Assembly: GCF_029395675.1 (NCBI RefSeq)
Contig: NZ_CP115184.1
Coordinates: forward strand, 2,728,001-2,792,000
Source: Janibacter cremeus
GTDB lineage: Bacteria; Actinomycetota; Actinomycetes; Actinomycetales; Dermatophilaceae
Reading direction: 5' to 3'
DNA: 64,000 nucleotides
Numbering within the stretch: position 1 is the first letter of the stretch; every line of letters begins with the position of its first letter. Shown one piece after another: positions 6,979 to 17,160 of the stretch. The notes under the pieces were generated by a model. The model did no database searches and was not told where the DNA came from. It saw only the letters and a list, made by a program, of their open reading frames with translations. Both the position numbers and the translations under genes were made by a program.

Positions 6979-6984
6979 TGACGC

Positions 6985-7890
6985 ATGATCGATCTGCACC
7001 GTCTGTCCATCTGGCGCGCCGTCGTCGCGAGCGGTTCCGTCAGCGGCGCCGCGGCCAACCTCGGCTTCACGCCGGCGACCGTCAGCCAGCACATCATCGC
7101 CCTGCAGACGGCCGTCGGGCTGCCGCTGTACGAGCGGCGCGGGAGGGGCATCGAGCCCACCGCAGTGGGCGAGCGCCTGGCCGAGGAGTCGACCGAGGTC
7201 TTCGAGAGCGCGCGCCGCCTGGAGGCTTTCATCGAGGACCTGCACGCAGGGCCGACGCCGACCCTGTCGATCGGGTCCTTCGCCTCGCTCGCCCGGGCCT
7301 GGCTGCCCGGTGTCGTCGCCGACCTGACGAAGGAGTTCCCCGACGTGCAGTGGGCGATCGACATCCACACGCCCGAGGCGCCCCCCGGGTATCGCACCCG
7401 CGACATCGAGATCGACGACGAGGTCCCGGCCGAGATGCCGCTCGACCTCAGCGGCTACCGGCGGCGGGAGCTGGCGATCGACGACTTCGGGGTCGCGGTG
7501 GCGGCCGACCACCCGCTCGCCGGCGCGACGGAGGTGCGGGCCGTCGAGTTGCGCGACGAGCTGTGGATCGACCACGACATGTACGACCGCACGTCCGGCC
7601 GGGTGGTGCGGGACGCGTGCCACGCCGCCGGGTTCGAGCCGCGCTACGTGGCCCGGTCGGACGACCACAACGTCGCCTTCGCCATGGTGGGTGCGGGCGT
7701 CGGCATCGCGATGCTGCCGAGGCTGGCGAAGGGGGAGACCCCCGCCCACGTGCACACGGCGCCGGTCGTCGATCCCGTCCCGCAGCGGCGGATCGCGATG
7801 CACGTGCGGGACACGAGCAGTCACCTGGACTACGTCCAGCGGGCGGTCGAGCTGATCGAGGAGCGCGCGGAGGCGGGGCCCGGGGAGTAG
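6985..7890 (+). CDS. LysR-family transcriptional regulator
   Basis: 301 aa. The N-terminal winged helix (residues 1-60, LSIWRAVVASGSVSGAAANLGFTPATVSQHI) is followed by the linker helix and a periplasmic-binding-like effector domain (about 90-295). The effector-domain loop GAGVGIAMLPRLA is typical. The gene is divergent from a 65-aa membrane protein, the classic LysR arrangement for controlling a neighbour. The TATGGT hexamer six bases before the ATG indicates a leaderless message. The effector is unknown. Confidence 0.92.
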   Translation: MIDLHRLSIWRAVVASGSVSGAAANLGFTPATVSQHIIALQTAVGLPLYERRGRGIEPTAVGERLAEESTEVFESARRLEAFIEDLHAGPTPTLSIGSFASLARAWLPGVVADLTKEFPDVQWAIDIHTPEAPPGYRTRDIEIDDEVPAEMPLDLSGYRRRELAIDDFGVAVAADHPLAGATEVRAVELRDELWIDHDMYDRTSGRVVRDACHAAGFEPRYVARSDDHNVAFAMVGAGVGIAMLPRLAKGETPAHVHTAPVVDPVPQRRIAMHVRDTSSHLDYVQRAVELIEERAEAGPGE

Positions 7891-8001
7891 CTGCCGGTGC
7901 TGCGGGTCGTGATCGCGACGCCCCCTTCTTCCCGCCTCTCGTCCGGTCTCGGTCAATCTACGATGTGGCCGATACATGGAGATAGTGACCTACCGGCCAT
8001 T

Positions 8002-8026
8002 CCCGAGTGTCGTGAGATGTCTCGGG
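8002..8026 (+). terminator. Weak hairpin after the LysR gene
   Basis: CCCGAG-N13-CTCGGG gives a 6-base-pair stem in the 202-base gap between the LysR and SDR genes. No T-tract is present. A second weak fold with GGCCG-type arms precedes it at about 7971-7998. Confidence 0.3.
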
Positions 8027-8092
8027 GGCGAGCGAGCCGACCTCCTTCGTCCGGGGCAGTGGAGTGGCTCCCATGGTGACAGGGTGGGGCAC

Positions 8093-9007
8093 ATGGACAG
8101 CGGATCGTGGTCGAGCGAGGACATGCCGGACCTGACGGGGCGCACTGCGGTCGTCACCGGCGCCAACACCGGCCTCGGCGCGGTGACCGCACGAGAGCTC
8201 TCCCGGCGGGGTGCCCGGGTGGTCCTCGCCTGCCGGGACGTGGCGAAGGGGACGGACGTCGCCTCGGACCTCGCCGGGGCGCAGGTGGTCCGGCTGGACC
8301 TCTCGTCCCTGGAGTCGGTGCGGGAGGCGGCGGTGCAGATCGGGGAGGCGAACGGCCGGCTCGACCTGCTGGTCAACAACGCCGGCGTGATGATGACGCC
8401 CCGCGGGGTCACCCGGGACGGCTTCGAGCTGCAGCTCGGCACCAACCATCTCGGTCACTTCGCCCTGACCGGCCTCCTGCTCGACCGACTCGTCGCCACC
8501 CCGGGGTCCCGGGTGGTCACCGTCTCGAGCCTGGCGCATCGCCTCGGGTCCGGGCGGATGAACTTCGAGGACCTGCACAGCGAGCGCTCCTACGACCGGA
8601 TGGGCGCCTACGCGCAGTCGAAGCTGGCCAACCTCCTCTTCACCCACGAGTTGCAGCGGCGACTCGTGGCGACCGGCGCGGAGACCATCGCGGTGGCGGC
8701 ACACCCGGGCATCTCGAGCACCGACCTCGGCCGCTACGTGCCCTGGTACGCGCGTCCGGTGGTCTCGGGGTTCACCCTCGCCGCCGGGCACAACGCGGCG
8801 AAGGGGGCGCTGCCCACCCTCCGCGCCGCGACCGATCCCGCCGTGGTCGGCGGGGACTACCTCGGGCCGACCGGCTACCGGCAGATGCGGGGGCGCCCCG
8901 GTCTGGTCACCCCGTCCCGTGCCTCGCGCGATCCGGAAGCCATGCGACGGCTGTGGGAGATCTCCGAGGAGCTCACCGGCGTCCGGCCGCGGCTCGCCGT
9001 GGGTTGA
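8093..9007 (+). CDS. Short-chain dehydrogenase/reductase (retinol dehydrogenase-like)
   Basis: 304 aa from the ATG at 8093, preceded by GGGTGGGG. It has the classical SDR NAD(P)-binding motif TGANTGLG near residue 18, the structural NNAG motif, catalytic serine in VSSLAH and the YxxxK pair in YAQSKLANLL. The overall pattern (SSLESVREAA, NHLGHFALTGLLLDRL, VAAHPGISSTDLGR) is that of SDRs annotated as retinol dehydrogenase-like or oxidoreductases of unknown substrate. An in-frame extension upstream to 7976 is less likely because it lacks a ribosome site. It is an isolated gene ending at a hairpin. Confidence 0.88.
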   Translation: MDSGSWSSEDMPDLTGRTAVVTGANTGLGAVTARELSRRGARVVLACRDVAKGTDVASDLAGAQVVRLDLSSLESVREAAVQIGEANGRLDLLVNNAGVMMTPRGVTRDGFELQLGTNHLGHFALTGLLLDRLVATPGSRVVTVSSLAHRLGSGRMNFEDLHSERSYDRMGAYAQSKLANLLFTHELQRRLVATGAETIAVAAHPGISSTDLGRYVPWYARPVVSGFTLAAGHNAAKGALPTLRAATDPAVVGGDYLGPTGYRQMRGRPGLVTPSRASRDPEAMRRLWEISEELTGVRPRLAVG

Positions 9008-9078
9008 GTGCCACCGGCCACTAGATCTGAGCACTTCCGGACCCGCCGTGTGGCTGAGCGCCCGCGGGCATGCCGGTG

Positions 9079-9100
9079 AGCCCTTCCCTGGGGAAGGGCT
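9079..9100. terminator. Bidirectional hairpin between convergent genes
   Basis: AGCCCTTCCCTGGGGAAGGGCT folds on itself with 9 base pairs and a minimal loop. It lies between the convergent SDR and HNH genes. Confidence 0.7.
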
Positions 9101-9114
9101 GTGGGGCGGGGTCG

Positions 9115-10434
9115 CTACAGGTGCCAGGTCACGCCGGTGGGGGTGATGCTCGCGTGGAGGTCGTGGGTGTGGACGGTGGTGTGGTGGCGCTGGCAGAGCA
9201 GGGCGGCGTTGTCGATGTCGGTGGTCCCGCCGCGGGACCACCAGGCCACGTGGTGGGCATCGCACCACTGCGGGGGCATGGTGCACCCGGGGTAGGTGCA
9301 GCCGCCGTCCCGTAGCCAGAGGGCGCGTTTTTGTCCGGGGGTGAACCAGCGCGCCGACCGTCCCAGGTCCAGGATCTCGCTGTCACCGCCGAGCACGGCG
9401 GGGATGATCCCCGCGTCGCAGGCCAGCTTGCGCACCACCGAGGGGGCCAGCACCTGCCCGGTCGCGCTCACTCCCGCGCCGTGGGTGCCCTCGCGCAGGT
9501 CGTCCAGGCCGATGGTGACCACCACCTGCGCCTTCTCGCACGTCGGCTCCGCGCCCGGGGAGGCGACCCCGCGGCGGATGATCTCCACCAGCGCGTCCGC
9601 GCGCCGTTGGGTCGCGGGCCGCTCGTCCGGTTCACCCTCGGGGCCCTTGACCGGCCCGGACAGCGCGGCCAGGGCGGCGTCGACGACCGCGGCGCCCTCG
9701 GGATCGAGCACCACCCGGTACAGGGACATCCCGGCCGGGCCCTGGCTCTTGGTCAACGAGCGGCCACGCTTGGCGCGCCGGTCCTCGTCCTCGATGTCCT
9801 TCTCCGGTTTCAGCAACCGCCCGGTGCGGGTGGTCGCCGCGGCCAGCTCCTTCTCGCTCAGGCCCCGCACCCGCTCCCGCCGCCGCCCCTCCGGGCCGGT
9901 GGCGACGACGTCGTCCTTCGCGGCCGCGACCAGGGTGCCCAGGTCCTCCTCGAGCAGGCCCTCGTCGGCGACCGGCGCGACCTGGGCGTGGAAGCGCACC
10001 AGCTGGTCGGCCTTGCCCAGCGGCAGGTCGCCGTCCTCGAAGGCCTCGCGCACCGCGTCCACGGCCTCGCTGGCGCGGGTGGCGTGCCGCCCCGCCAACG
10101 CGGTGCCGGCCTTGGCCACCCGCACCACCGACGCGGTGTGCCGCACGCTCGGGTCCGGTGCGCGCTGGCCTTCGGCGCGGGTGACCCAGTCCGTGGGGGA
10201 CCACGACGACTCCCCCGGCAGCCCACGCGCCAGGCCCTCGCGGACCAGGTCGACCTCGGCGATCTCCAGCAGGGCGCGTGCCTGCCCGATCACCGCCAAC
10301 GCCTCGGTGATCTCCGCCTCCCCCAGGCGCCACAGCTCCCCGCCACCACCAGCACTGCGGATCAACGAGCGCAGCGCGTCACGCAGGCCGGGAGCAGTCC
10401 CGTAGGCCTCGTGCCACTGCGCCGTCATCTCCAT
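9115..10434 (-). CDS. DUF222 / HNH endonuclease domain protein (13E12 repeat-like family)
   Basis: 439 aa from the ATG at 10434. The long helical DUF222 region (about residues 30-300) is followed by a C-terminal HNH nuclease motif (about 375-430): CTYPGCTMPPQWCDAHHV, then WWSRGGTTDIDNAALLC and QRHHTTVH. These proteins are abundant and multi-copy in actinobacteria, resemble mycobacterial 13E12 repeat proteins, and have no settled role; mobile-element or defence association has been suggested. An upstream extension of the frame would run through a REP-like repeat at 10476-10520, so I start at 10434. The gene is a single transcription unit with a hairpin after its stop. Confidence 0.88.
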   Translation of the reverse strand: MEMTAQWHEAYGTAPGLRDALRSLIRSAGGGGELWRLGEAEITEALAVIGQARALLEIAEVDLVREGLARGLPGESSWSPTDWVTRAEGQRAPDPSVRHTASVVRVAKAGTALAGRHATRASEAVDAVREAFEDGDLPLGKADQLVRFHAQVAPVADEGLLEEDLGTLVAAAKDDVVATGPEGRRRERVRGLSEKELAAATTRTGRLLKPEKDIEDEDRRAKRGRSLTKSQGPAGMSLYRVVLDPEGAAVVDAALAALSGPVKGPEGEPDERPATQRRADALVEIIRRGVASPGAEPTCEKAQVVVTIGLDDLREGTHGAGVSATGQVLAPSVVRKLACDAGIIPAVLGGDSEILDLGRSARWFTPGQKRALWLRDGGCTYPGCTMPPQWCDAHHVAWWSRGGTTDIDNAALLCQRHHTTVHTHDLHASITPTGVTWHL

Positions 10435-10475
10435 GAAGACACCCTGCCAGCGACCACCGACAACGCAGCCCGGGC

Positions 10476-10554
10476 GTGGTTTCGAGGCTCGCTCGCTACG
10501 CGAACTCACACCTCAACCACCACTGTCGGGACTCGCTATGCACACCTCAACCAC
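10476..10554. repeat. REP-like palindromic repeat (same family as 2123-2261)
   Basis: GTGGTTTCGAGGCTCG (10476-10491) pairs imperfectly with CACACCTCAACCAC (10507-10520). A second half-unit with CACACCTCAACCACC follows at 10541-10555. The arms match the family seen at 2123-2261. It lies between the divergent HNH and baeRF genes. Confidence 0.7.
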
Positions 10555-10704
10555 CGGGTGTCGAAGGGCCAGCCGCCGGTGCGCGCACACCCACCTGTGG
10601 ACGGCATGCCAGTACCCGTACCGGCCGGCCGCTCCTCGAACGCATGAGCCGCGCTGCCGCGGGTAGGGCGACCACAACGAACCCCCCAACACGGAAGAAG
10701 CGAG

Positions 10705-11728
10705 ATGAAACTGCAGGCACTCCGCAAGGTCTACGACGCGGAAGGACCCTTCGCCACCGTCTACCTGGAGGCGCGCTCGCCCGGCGAGGACGCACGCAAG
10801 CAGGTGCGGCTGCGCTGGGACGCCCTGCGTGGGCAGCTGGAGGACGCGCAGGCCCCCGAGGCGGCGCTGACCGCGCTCGACGACGCGGTCCTCGACGAGC
10901 CGAGTGGGGAGGTCCAGGCCGACGGTCGAGTCCTCGTCGCCGGGAGCGACGGGGTGCTCCTCAACGAGCCGTGGGACGCCGCACTCGGCGCCGGCGACGC
11001 CGCCCACGTCGCCGGACAGCCCGAGCTGGGCGCCTACGTCCGGGAGTGGGCGCACTCGGTGCGGCTGCTGGTGGCGATCGTGGATCAGAACCGCGCCGTG
11101 GTCCGGCGTGAGGTCGCTGTCGCCGATCGCGAGCACCCTGCCGGCCCCGAGGAGGTCGTGGAGCCGGACACCGTCGAGTCCGTCCACAAGCCGCGCGGGC
11201 AGGCACTGTCCCACAAGCAGATCCAGCGCCGGGCGCACGAGACGGTCGAGCAGAATGCCCGGGAGATCGCCGAGCACCTCCAGTCGGTGGCCAAGCACTG
11301 GACACCGGACGTGCTGGTCCTGGCCGGCGAGGTGCAGGGCAGGACCGCGGTGCAGGAGGCGCTGCCCGAGGCACTCGCTCGGATCTGCCACCAGACCGAC
11401 AGCGGAGGGACCGTCGACGAGGCGGCCGAGGAGGCACTCACCGCCGCGCTGCGCGAGCTGGCCAGCGACGTCGCGGCTGAGCGCGACCACCACCACCGTG
11501 AACGATTCGAGGAGGCCAAGGCGCACGACCGGGCGGTCGAGGGCTCACGGGCCGTCGCTCAGGCCGCCGAGGCCGGCGCCGTCGACACCATCTTCTTCGG
11601 TGACGGCGAGGCCCCCTCGGGTGACGGAGAGCTGCTCGCCGCCTGTGCCCGGACTGATGCCGACGCCGAGGTGCTGGACGGCTCCGTCACCGATGGAGTC
11701 GCCGCGGTGCTGCGATTCGAGGCGCCCG

Positions 11729-11736
<8 letters not shown>
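10705..11736 (+). CDS. baeRF2-type protein, Rv2629/Balon-like ribosome-associated factor
   Basis: 343 aa. The N-terminal segment [22 protein letters not shown], the middle [17 protein letters not shown] and [20 protein letters not shown], and the C-terminal VDTIFFGD match the layout of the mycobacterial dormancy protein Rv2629. This family is related to archaeal/eukaryotic release factor 1 and Pelota and includes the hibernation factor Balon, which occupies the ribosomal A site in stressed cells. The N-domain, central domain (about 130-260) and C-domain (about 290-343) order is as expected. A role in ribosome hibernation is inferred from family membership. GAAGAAGCGAG precedes the ATG. Its 3' end overlaps the convergent ABC ATPase gene by 8 bases. 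Confidence 0.8.
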
Positions 11737-12823
<1,087 letters not shown>

Positions 12824-12916
12824 GATCTCTCCTTCACCGGCGCTGCGCGCCGAACCGTTGCTCGGGGTGGGGTCGTGGGTGGGGGACGAGGGTGCGAAGG
12901 GGGTGGGGCCGGCCGG

Positions 12917-13885
12917 TCATCGGAGCAGCTCCTCGGCCAGGGCGAAGTCGCAGACGAGCCCGGTGACCAGGCCCCCTTCGACCGCTGCCCGCACGGCGGT
13001 GGCCCGCTCGGCGCCGGCGCACACGGCGATGACCTCGGGCATGGCCACGAGCTCGGCGACGGACACCGAGATCAGCCGGTCGGCCAGCGGCGAGGTGACG
13101 CTGCGCCCGTGCTCGTCGAAGAGGGCGCCGGCGATCTCGCCGACGACACCCGCCTCCCGGACCTCCCGGCGCTCCTGCGCCGAGACGGCGTCGTGGATCG
13201 TCGAGGTGCCCGCACCCCACCCGCCCAGCCCGACGACGGCGTGCGTCACCCGGGCCCGGTCGGCGATGGCGGTGCGGACCTCGCTCTGCCGCAGCACCGC
13301 ACGGGCCGCGGCGGCATCCTCGAGGACGAAGGGGGCGAAGAAGAGCGTGGCCCGCCCGCCGGTGGCCCGGGCGCTCTCCCGGGCGATGGAGACCGCGCTG
13401 GAGTCGACCCCGGGCACCTGGAGGGCGCCGGTCAGCTGGACGACGTCGACCGGGGGCAGGTCGTGCAGCAGGGCGGGGAGGACGCTGACCGTGCGTGACC
13501 ACGGGAGCCCGAGGACGTCCCCCTCGCGCAGCAGCTCGCTCAGCAGGTCGGCGGCGAGCTGTGCCAGGGCCTCCCGCGTCGCCGCGGCTCCGGCCGGCGT
13601 GGGCCCCGGGGTGACGAGCACGTGCTCGAGTCCCAGCCGGTCGCGCAGGCGGGCCGAGGTCTCGGTGTCGAGGCTGTCCGGCGGGGTGATGCTGATCCGC
13701 ACGATGCCCGCGGCCAGGGCGAGGTCGATGAGCCGGGCGACCTTGAATCGGCTGATGCCCAGGGTCTCGGCGATGTCGGTCTTGGCCTCGCCCAGCACGT
13801 AGTGGCGCCGGGCGACCTCGGTCGCCAGGACGAGCTCCCTCGGCCCCGGACCGCCCTCGGTCGGGACCCTGCCGGTGGTTGACAC
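12917..13885 (-). CDS. SorC/DeoR-family polyol-responsive transcriptional regulator
   Basis: 322 aa. The N-terminal helix-turn-helix (about residues 18-60: VLATEVARRHYVLGEAKTDI, then AETLGISRFKVARLI) is followed by the sugar-binding domain of SorC proteins (about 65-320), including AVVGLGGWGAG and EVIAVCAG. It starts at GTG 13885. Two palindromes, CTCATATGAG and CTCATGTGAG, lie 22-52 bases upstream in the gap shared with the divergent importer operon, with 21-base spacing. The regulator probably binds these and responds to a polyol or its phosphate. The ABC ATPase gene follows downstream in the same direction. Confidence 0.9.
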   Translation of the reverse strand: MSTTGRVPTEGGPGPRELVLATEVARRHYVLGEAKTDIAETLGISRFKVARLIDLALAAGIVRISITPPDSLDTETSARLRDRLGLEHVLVTPGPTPAGAAATREALAQLAADLLSELLREGDVLGLPWSRTVSVLPALLHDLPPVDVVQLTGALQVPGVDSSAVSIARESARATGGRATLFFAPFVLEDAAAARAVLRQSEVRTAIADRARVTHAVVGLGGWGAGTSTIHDAVSAQERREVREAGVVGEIAGALFDEHGRSVTSPLADRLISVSVAELVAMPEVIAVCAGAERATAVRAAVEGGLVTGLVCDFALAEELLR

Positions 13886-13906
13886 ACGAGCAGCATAGGC
13901 CCTTTA

Positions 13907-13916
13907 CTCATATGAG
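13907..13916. promoter_or_regulatory. SorC operator 1 (CTCATATGAG)
   Basis: Perfect 10-base palindrome in the divergent gap between the regulator and the substrate-binding protein gene. It is centred 21 bases (two helical turns) from operator 2, so two dimers would bind the same face. Confidence 0.7.
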
Positions 13917-13927
13917 CAACACCCCCG

Positions 13928-13937
13928 CTCATGTGAG
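13928..13937. promoter_or_regulatory. SorC operator 2 (CTCATGTGAG)
   Basis: Near-perfect copy of operator 1 with one central change. Together they suggest an extended consensus GCTCATATGAGCA. Confidence 0.7.
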
Positions 13938-13997
13938 CATCGGTGGATCGATGGTGACCACGCCGGCGGCGGTACCTCGTGCAACGGAGGACGAATC

Positions 13998-15368
13998 GTG
14001 CGACAGAGAGCCGGACGAGCACTGTGTGCCACGGCGGCGGCCACGCTGGCCCTCACGGCCTGCACCGCGGGCTGGGGCGGAGGCGCGCCCGAGGGCGGCA
14101 GCGGCAGCATCAACGTGCTCATGGTCAACAACCCCCAGATGGTCGACCTGCAACGGCTGACCAAGGAGCACTTCACCGAGGACACCGGCATCACCGTCAA
14201 CTACACGGTCCTGCCGGAGAACGACGTCCGCGGCAAGATCAGCCAGGAGTTCTCCAGCCAGGCCGGCCAGTACGACGTCGCCTCGCTGAGCAACTTCGAG
14301 GTCCCGATCTACGCCAGGGCCGGGTGGATCGCGCCCCTCGACGAGTACGCCGAGCAGGACGGCGAGTTCGACCAGGACGACATCCTCGACTCGATGGAGA
14401 GCTCGCTCTCGCAGGACGGCTCGATCTACGCCGAGCCGTTCTACGGCGAGTCCTCCTTCCTCATGTACCGCAAGGACGTCCTCGCCGAGCACGACCTGAC
14501 GATGCCCGACGAGCCGACGTGGGACGAGGTCGCGGAGGTGGCCGCCACCGTCGACGAGAACGAGCCGGGGATGGCCGGCATCTGCCTGCGCGGCCTGCCC
14601 GGGTGGGGGCAGGTCCTCGCGCCGTTGACGACGGTGGTCAACACCTACGGCGGTACCTGGTTCGACGACGACTGGGACGCGCGGGTCGCCTCCCCGGAGT
14701 TCACCGAGGCCGTGCAGTTCTACGTCGACCTCGTCCGCGACCACGGTGAGCGCGGCGCGCCCCAGGCCGGCTTCGCCGAGTGCCTCAACAGCCTCGTGCA
14801 GGGGGAGTCGGCCATGTGGTACGACGCCACCTCGGCCGCGGGGCTCATCGAGGCCGAGGGCTCGCCGCACCGGGGCAAGTTCGGCTACGCGGCGGCACCG
14901 ACCGTCGAGACGGACAGCTCGGGCTGGCTCTACGCGTGGGTGTGGAGCATGCAGTCGGCGAGCACGAAGAAGGACAAGGCCTGGGAGTTCATCTCGTGGG
15001 CGTCGAGCAAGGAGTACGAGGAGCTCGTCGGCTCCGAGCTCGGCTGGTCGCGGGTCCCCTCGGGCAAGCGCGCGTCCACCTACGAGAACGAGGACTACCT
15101 GGCCGAGGCCGGTGACTTCGCGGGGCCGACCCTCGAGGCGCTCCAGGCGACCGATCCCCTGGACCCGGGCGTGCAGCCGCGTCCGGCGCCGGGCGTGCAG
15201 TTCGTCGGCATCCCGGAGTTCCCGTCCCTGGGGACGCAGGTCTCCCGGGAGATCAGCGCGGCGATCGCCGGCCAGCAGAGCGTGGAGGACGCACTCGAGC
15301 GCGGGCAGGAGCTCACCGACGACGTCGGCGCCCTGTATCGCGAGGGCAAGGGAGGGAGGCAGCCATGA
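13998..15368 (+). CDS. ABC transporter polyol/sugar-binding lipoprotein (SmoE/MtlE-like)
   Basis: 456 aa from GTG 13998, preceded by GGAGG. A lipoprotein signal peptide ends in the lipobox LTAC (cysteine about residue 22), so the mature protein is anchored to the outer face of the membrane. The remainder is an extracellular solute-binding protein family 1 fold, with INVLMVNNPQMVDLQRLTKE near the mature N-terminus and WEFISWASSKEY near the C-terminus. Similar proteins in the CUT1 family bind sorbitol, mannitol or related polyols. It is the first gene of an operon with two permeases, a polyol dehydrogenase and probably a xylulokinase. Downstream of the twin SorC operators. Confidence 0.9.
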   Translation: MRQRAGRALCATAAATLALTACTAGWGGGAPEGGSGSINVLMVNNPQMVDLQRLTKEHFTEDTGITVNYTVLPENDVRGKISQEFSSQAGQYDVASLSNFEVPIYARAGWIAPLDEYAEQDGEFDQDDILDSMESSLSQDGSIYAEPFYGESSFLMYRKDVLAEHDLTMPDEPTWDEVAEVAATVDENEPGMAGICLRGLPGWGQVLAPLTTVVNTYGGTWFDDDWDARVASPEFTEAVQFYVDLVRDHGERGAPQAGFAECLNSLVQGESAMWYDATSAAGLIEAEGSPHRGKFGYAAAPTVETDSSGWLYAWVWSMQSASTKKDKAWEFISWASSKEYEELVGSELGWSRVPSGKRASTYENEDYLAEAGDFAGPTLEALQATDPLDPGVQPRPAPGVQFVGIPEFPSLGTQVSREISAAIAGQQSVEDALERGQELTDDVGALYREGKGGRQP

Positions 15369-16321
15369 GCGTCATGACCCGGACCGAAGGGGGCCGCGCC
15401 CCTGACGAGACCAAGGGGCCCGACCCCCGGTCCAGCTCCATGGCCAGGGCGGGACGGTGGGCCCGACGGGCGCCACTGCTCCCGGCGTTGATCTTCACGA
15501 TCGTGGTCACCCAGCTGCCCTTCGCAGCGGCCGTGGTCATCTCGTTGATGAACTGGAATGCCTACTACCCCGACAACCGGGGCTTCGCCGGCTTCGGCAA
15601 CTTCGCCAGCATCTTCACCGACTCCAACGCCCGGTCGGCGGTCCTCGTCACCATCGTGCTGACCGCCTCGGTGGTGCTGGTCAGCCTCGCCCTGGGGCTG
15701 GGCATCGCGATCCTGCTCGACCGGCCCTTCCGTGGCCGGGGGGTCGTGCGCACGATGATGATCACCCCCTTCCTCGTCGTCCCGGTGGCCGCTGCCCTGC
15801 TGTGGAAGCACGCCCTCTACAACCCGGAGTACGGGTTGCTCAACGGGATGCTCACGTGGGTCTTCGGCGACGATGCGCCACAACCGGACTGGATCAGCGA
15901 GAACCCACTCGTCTCGATCATCGTCGCGCTCGTGTGGCAGTGGACCCCCTTCATGATGCTCATCCTGCTGGCGGGCCTGCAGAGCCGACCGCTCGACGTC
16001 GTCGAGGCGGCCCGCCTGGACGGCGCCAGCTCGTGGCAGATCTTCCGGCACATGACGCTGCCGCACCTGCGTCGCTACATCGAGCTGGCCGGTCTGCTCG
16101 GCGCGATCTACGTCGTCCAGAACTTCGACCACGTCTTCACCATCACCGCCGGCGGGCTCGGCACCGCCAACCTGCCGTACTTCATCTACGAGACCTTCTA
16201 CCTGGCGCAGGACTACGGACGGGCGTCCGCAGCAGGTGTCGTCACGGTCATCGGCACGCTGATCGTCGCGATCCTCGCGCTGCGCACGGTCTTCAGCATC
16301 TTCAAGGAGGAGACGTCGTGA
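15365..16321 (+). CDS. ABC transporter permease (SmoF-like)
   Basis: 318 aa. The ATG overlaps the preceding stop (ATGA), giving translational coupling with the binding protein. Six transmembrane helices are visible (about residues 30-55, 95-117, 125-148, 180-200, 230-252, 285-308). The EAA loop that docks the ATPase reads EAARLDGASSWQIFRHMTLP. It forms the transmembrane channel together with the next permease. A basic cytoplasmic N-terminus of about 35 residues precedes the first helix. Confidence 0.92.
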   Translation: MSVMTRTEGGRAPDETKGPDPRSSSMARAGRWARRAPLLPALIFTIVVTQLPFAAAVVISLMNWNAYYPDNRGFAGFGNFASIFTDSNARSAVLVTIVLTASVVLVSLALGLGIAILLDRPFRGRGVVRTMMITPFLVVPVAAALLWKHALYNPEYGLLNGMLTWVFGDDAPQPDWISENPLVSIIVALVWQWTPFMMLILLAGLQSRPLDVVEAARLDGASSWQIFRHMTLPHLRRYIELAGLLGAIYVVQNFDHVFTITAGGLGTANLPYFIYETFYLAQDYGRASAAGVVTVIGTLIVAILALRTVFSIFKEETS

Positions 16322-17160
16322 CCGCTGCACCCCAGATCCAGAAGTCGAGACGGCCAGGGCTCGCGGGCCTGCTCACGGCGGCCGCGTGGGCGTGCGGCAT
16401 CCTCTTCGCCCTCCCGGTCCTGTGGATGGTGCTGACCTCCTTCCACAGCGAGCCGGACGCGGCCACCAACCCCCCGAGCCTCTTCGCGCCGCTCAGCCTC
16501 GAGGGGTACCGCTCCTTCCTCGACGCCGGGCCGTGGCCGCCGCTGCTGAACTCGATGACGGCCAGCATCGTCTCGACGATCCTCGTCATCCTGCTCGCCT
16601 TCCCCGCGGCATACGCCCTCTCGATCAAGCCGGTGGAGAAGTGGACGGACGTCATGTTCTTCTTCCTCTCCACGAAGATGCTGCCGATCGTCGCGGCGAT
16701 CATGCCGCTGTACCTCTTCGCGCAGCAGCTCCAGGTGCTCGACAACATCTGGTTCCTCGTCGTCCTCTACACGGCGATGAACCTGCCGATCGCGGTGTGG
16801 ATGCTGCGCTCCTTCCTCGCTGAGGTGCCCACGGAGATGCTCGAGGCGGCGCAGGTCGACGGTGCCGGCCTCATCCGCACCCTCGTGTCGGTCGTCGCGC
16901 CCGTCGTGGCGCCGGGGATCGCGGCGGCCTCGCTCATCTGCTTCATCTTCAGCTGGAACGAGCTGCTCCTCGCCCGGGTGCTCACGAGCACGGTGGCCCA
17001 GACCGCCCCGGTCTTCCTCACCGGCTTCGTCACCAGCCAGGGCCTCTTCCTCGCCAAGGTCTGCGCGGCGTCCTTCGTCGTCTCCGTGCCCGTGCTCGTG
17101 GCCGGCTTTGCCGCGCAGGACAAGCTGGTGCAGGGCCTGTCGATGGGGGCCGTCAAGTGA
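16318..17160 (+). CDS. ABC transporter permease (SmoG-like)
   Basis: 280 aa from GTG 16318, which overlaps the previous stop (GTGA) and has AAGGAGG upstream; the reading frame stays open further upstream but that is not coding. Six transmembrane helices are present and the EAA motif reads EAAQVDGAGLIRTLVSVVAP. Segments LPVLWMVLTSFHSEPDA and FSWNELLLARVLT are typical of the second CUT1 permease. It completes the heterodimeric channel for polyol import. The stop overlaps the start of the dehydrogenase gene by four bases, so the order and stoichiometry are coupled. Confidence 0.92.
   Translation: MTAAPQIQKSRRPGLAGLLTAAAWACGILFALPVLWMVLTSFHSEPDAATNPPSLFAPLSLEGYRSFLDAGPWPPLLNSMTASIVSTILVILLAFPAAYALSIKPVEKWTDVMFFFLSTKMLPIVAAIMPLYLFAQQLQVLDNIWFLVVLYTAMNLPIAVWMLRSFLAEVPTEMLEAAQVDGAGLIRTLVSVVAPVVAPGIAAASLICFIFSWNELLLARVLTSTVAQTAPVFLTGFVTSQGLFLAKVCAASFVVSVPVLVAGFAAQDKLVQGLSMGAVK

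Noticed and set aside
9115-10434. HNH protein as part of an insertion sequence
   Set aside because: No terminal inverted repeats or target duplications beside it were found; the nearby repeat is a REP-like element seen elsewhere.
15457-16317. Upstream extension of the second permease frame
   Set aside because: It overlaps the first permease in another frame; the real start is GTG 16318 after AAGGAGG.
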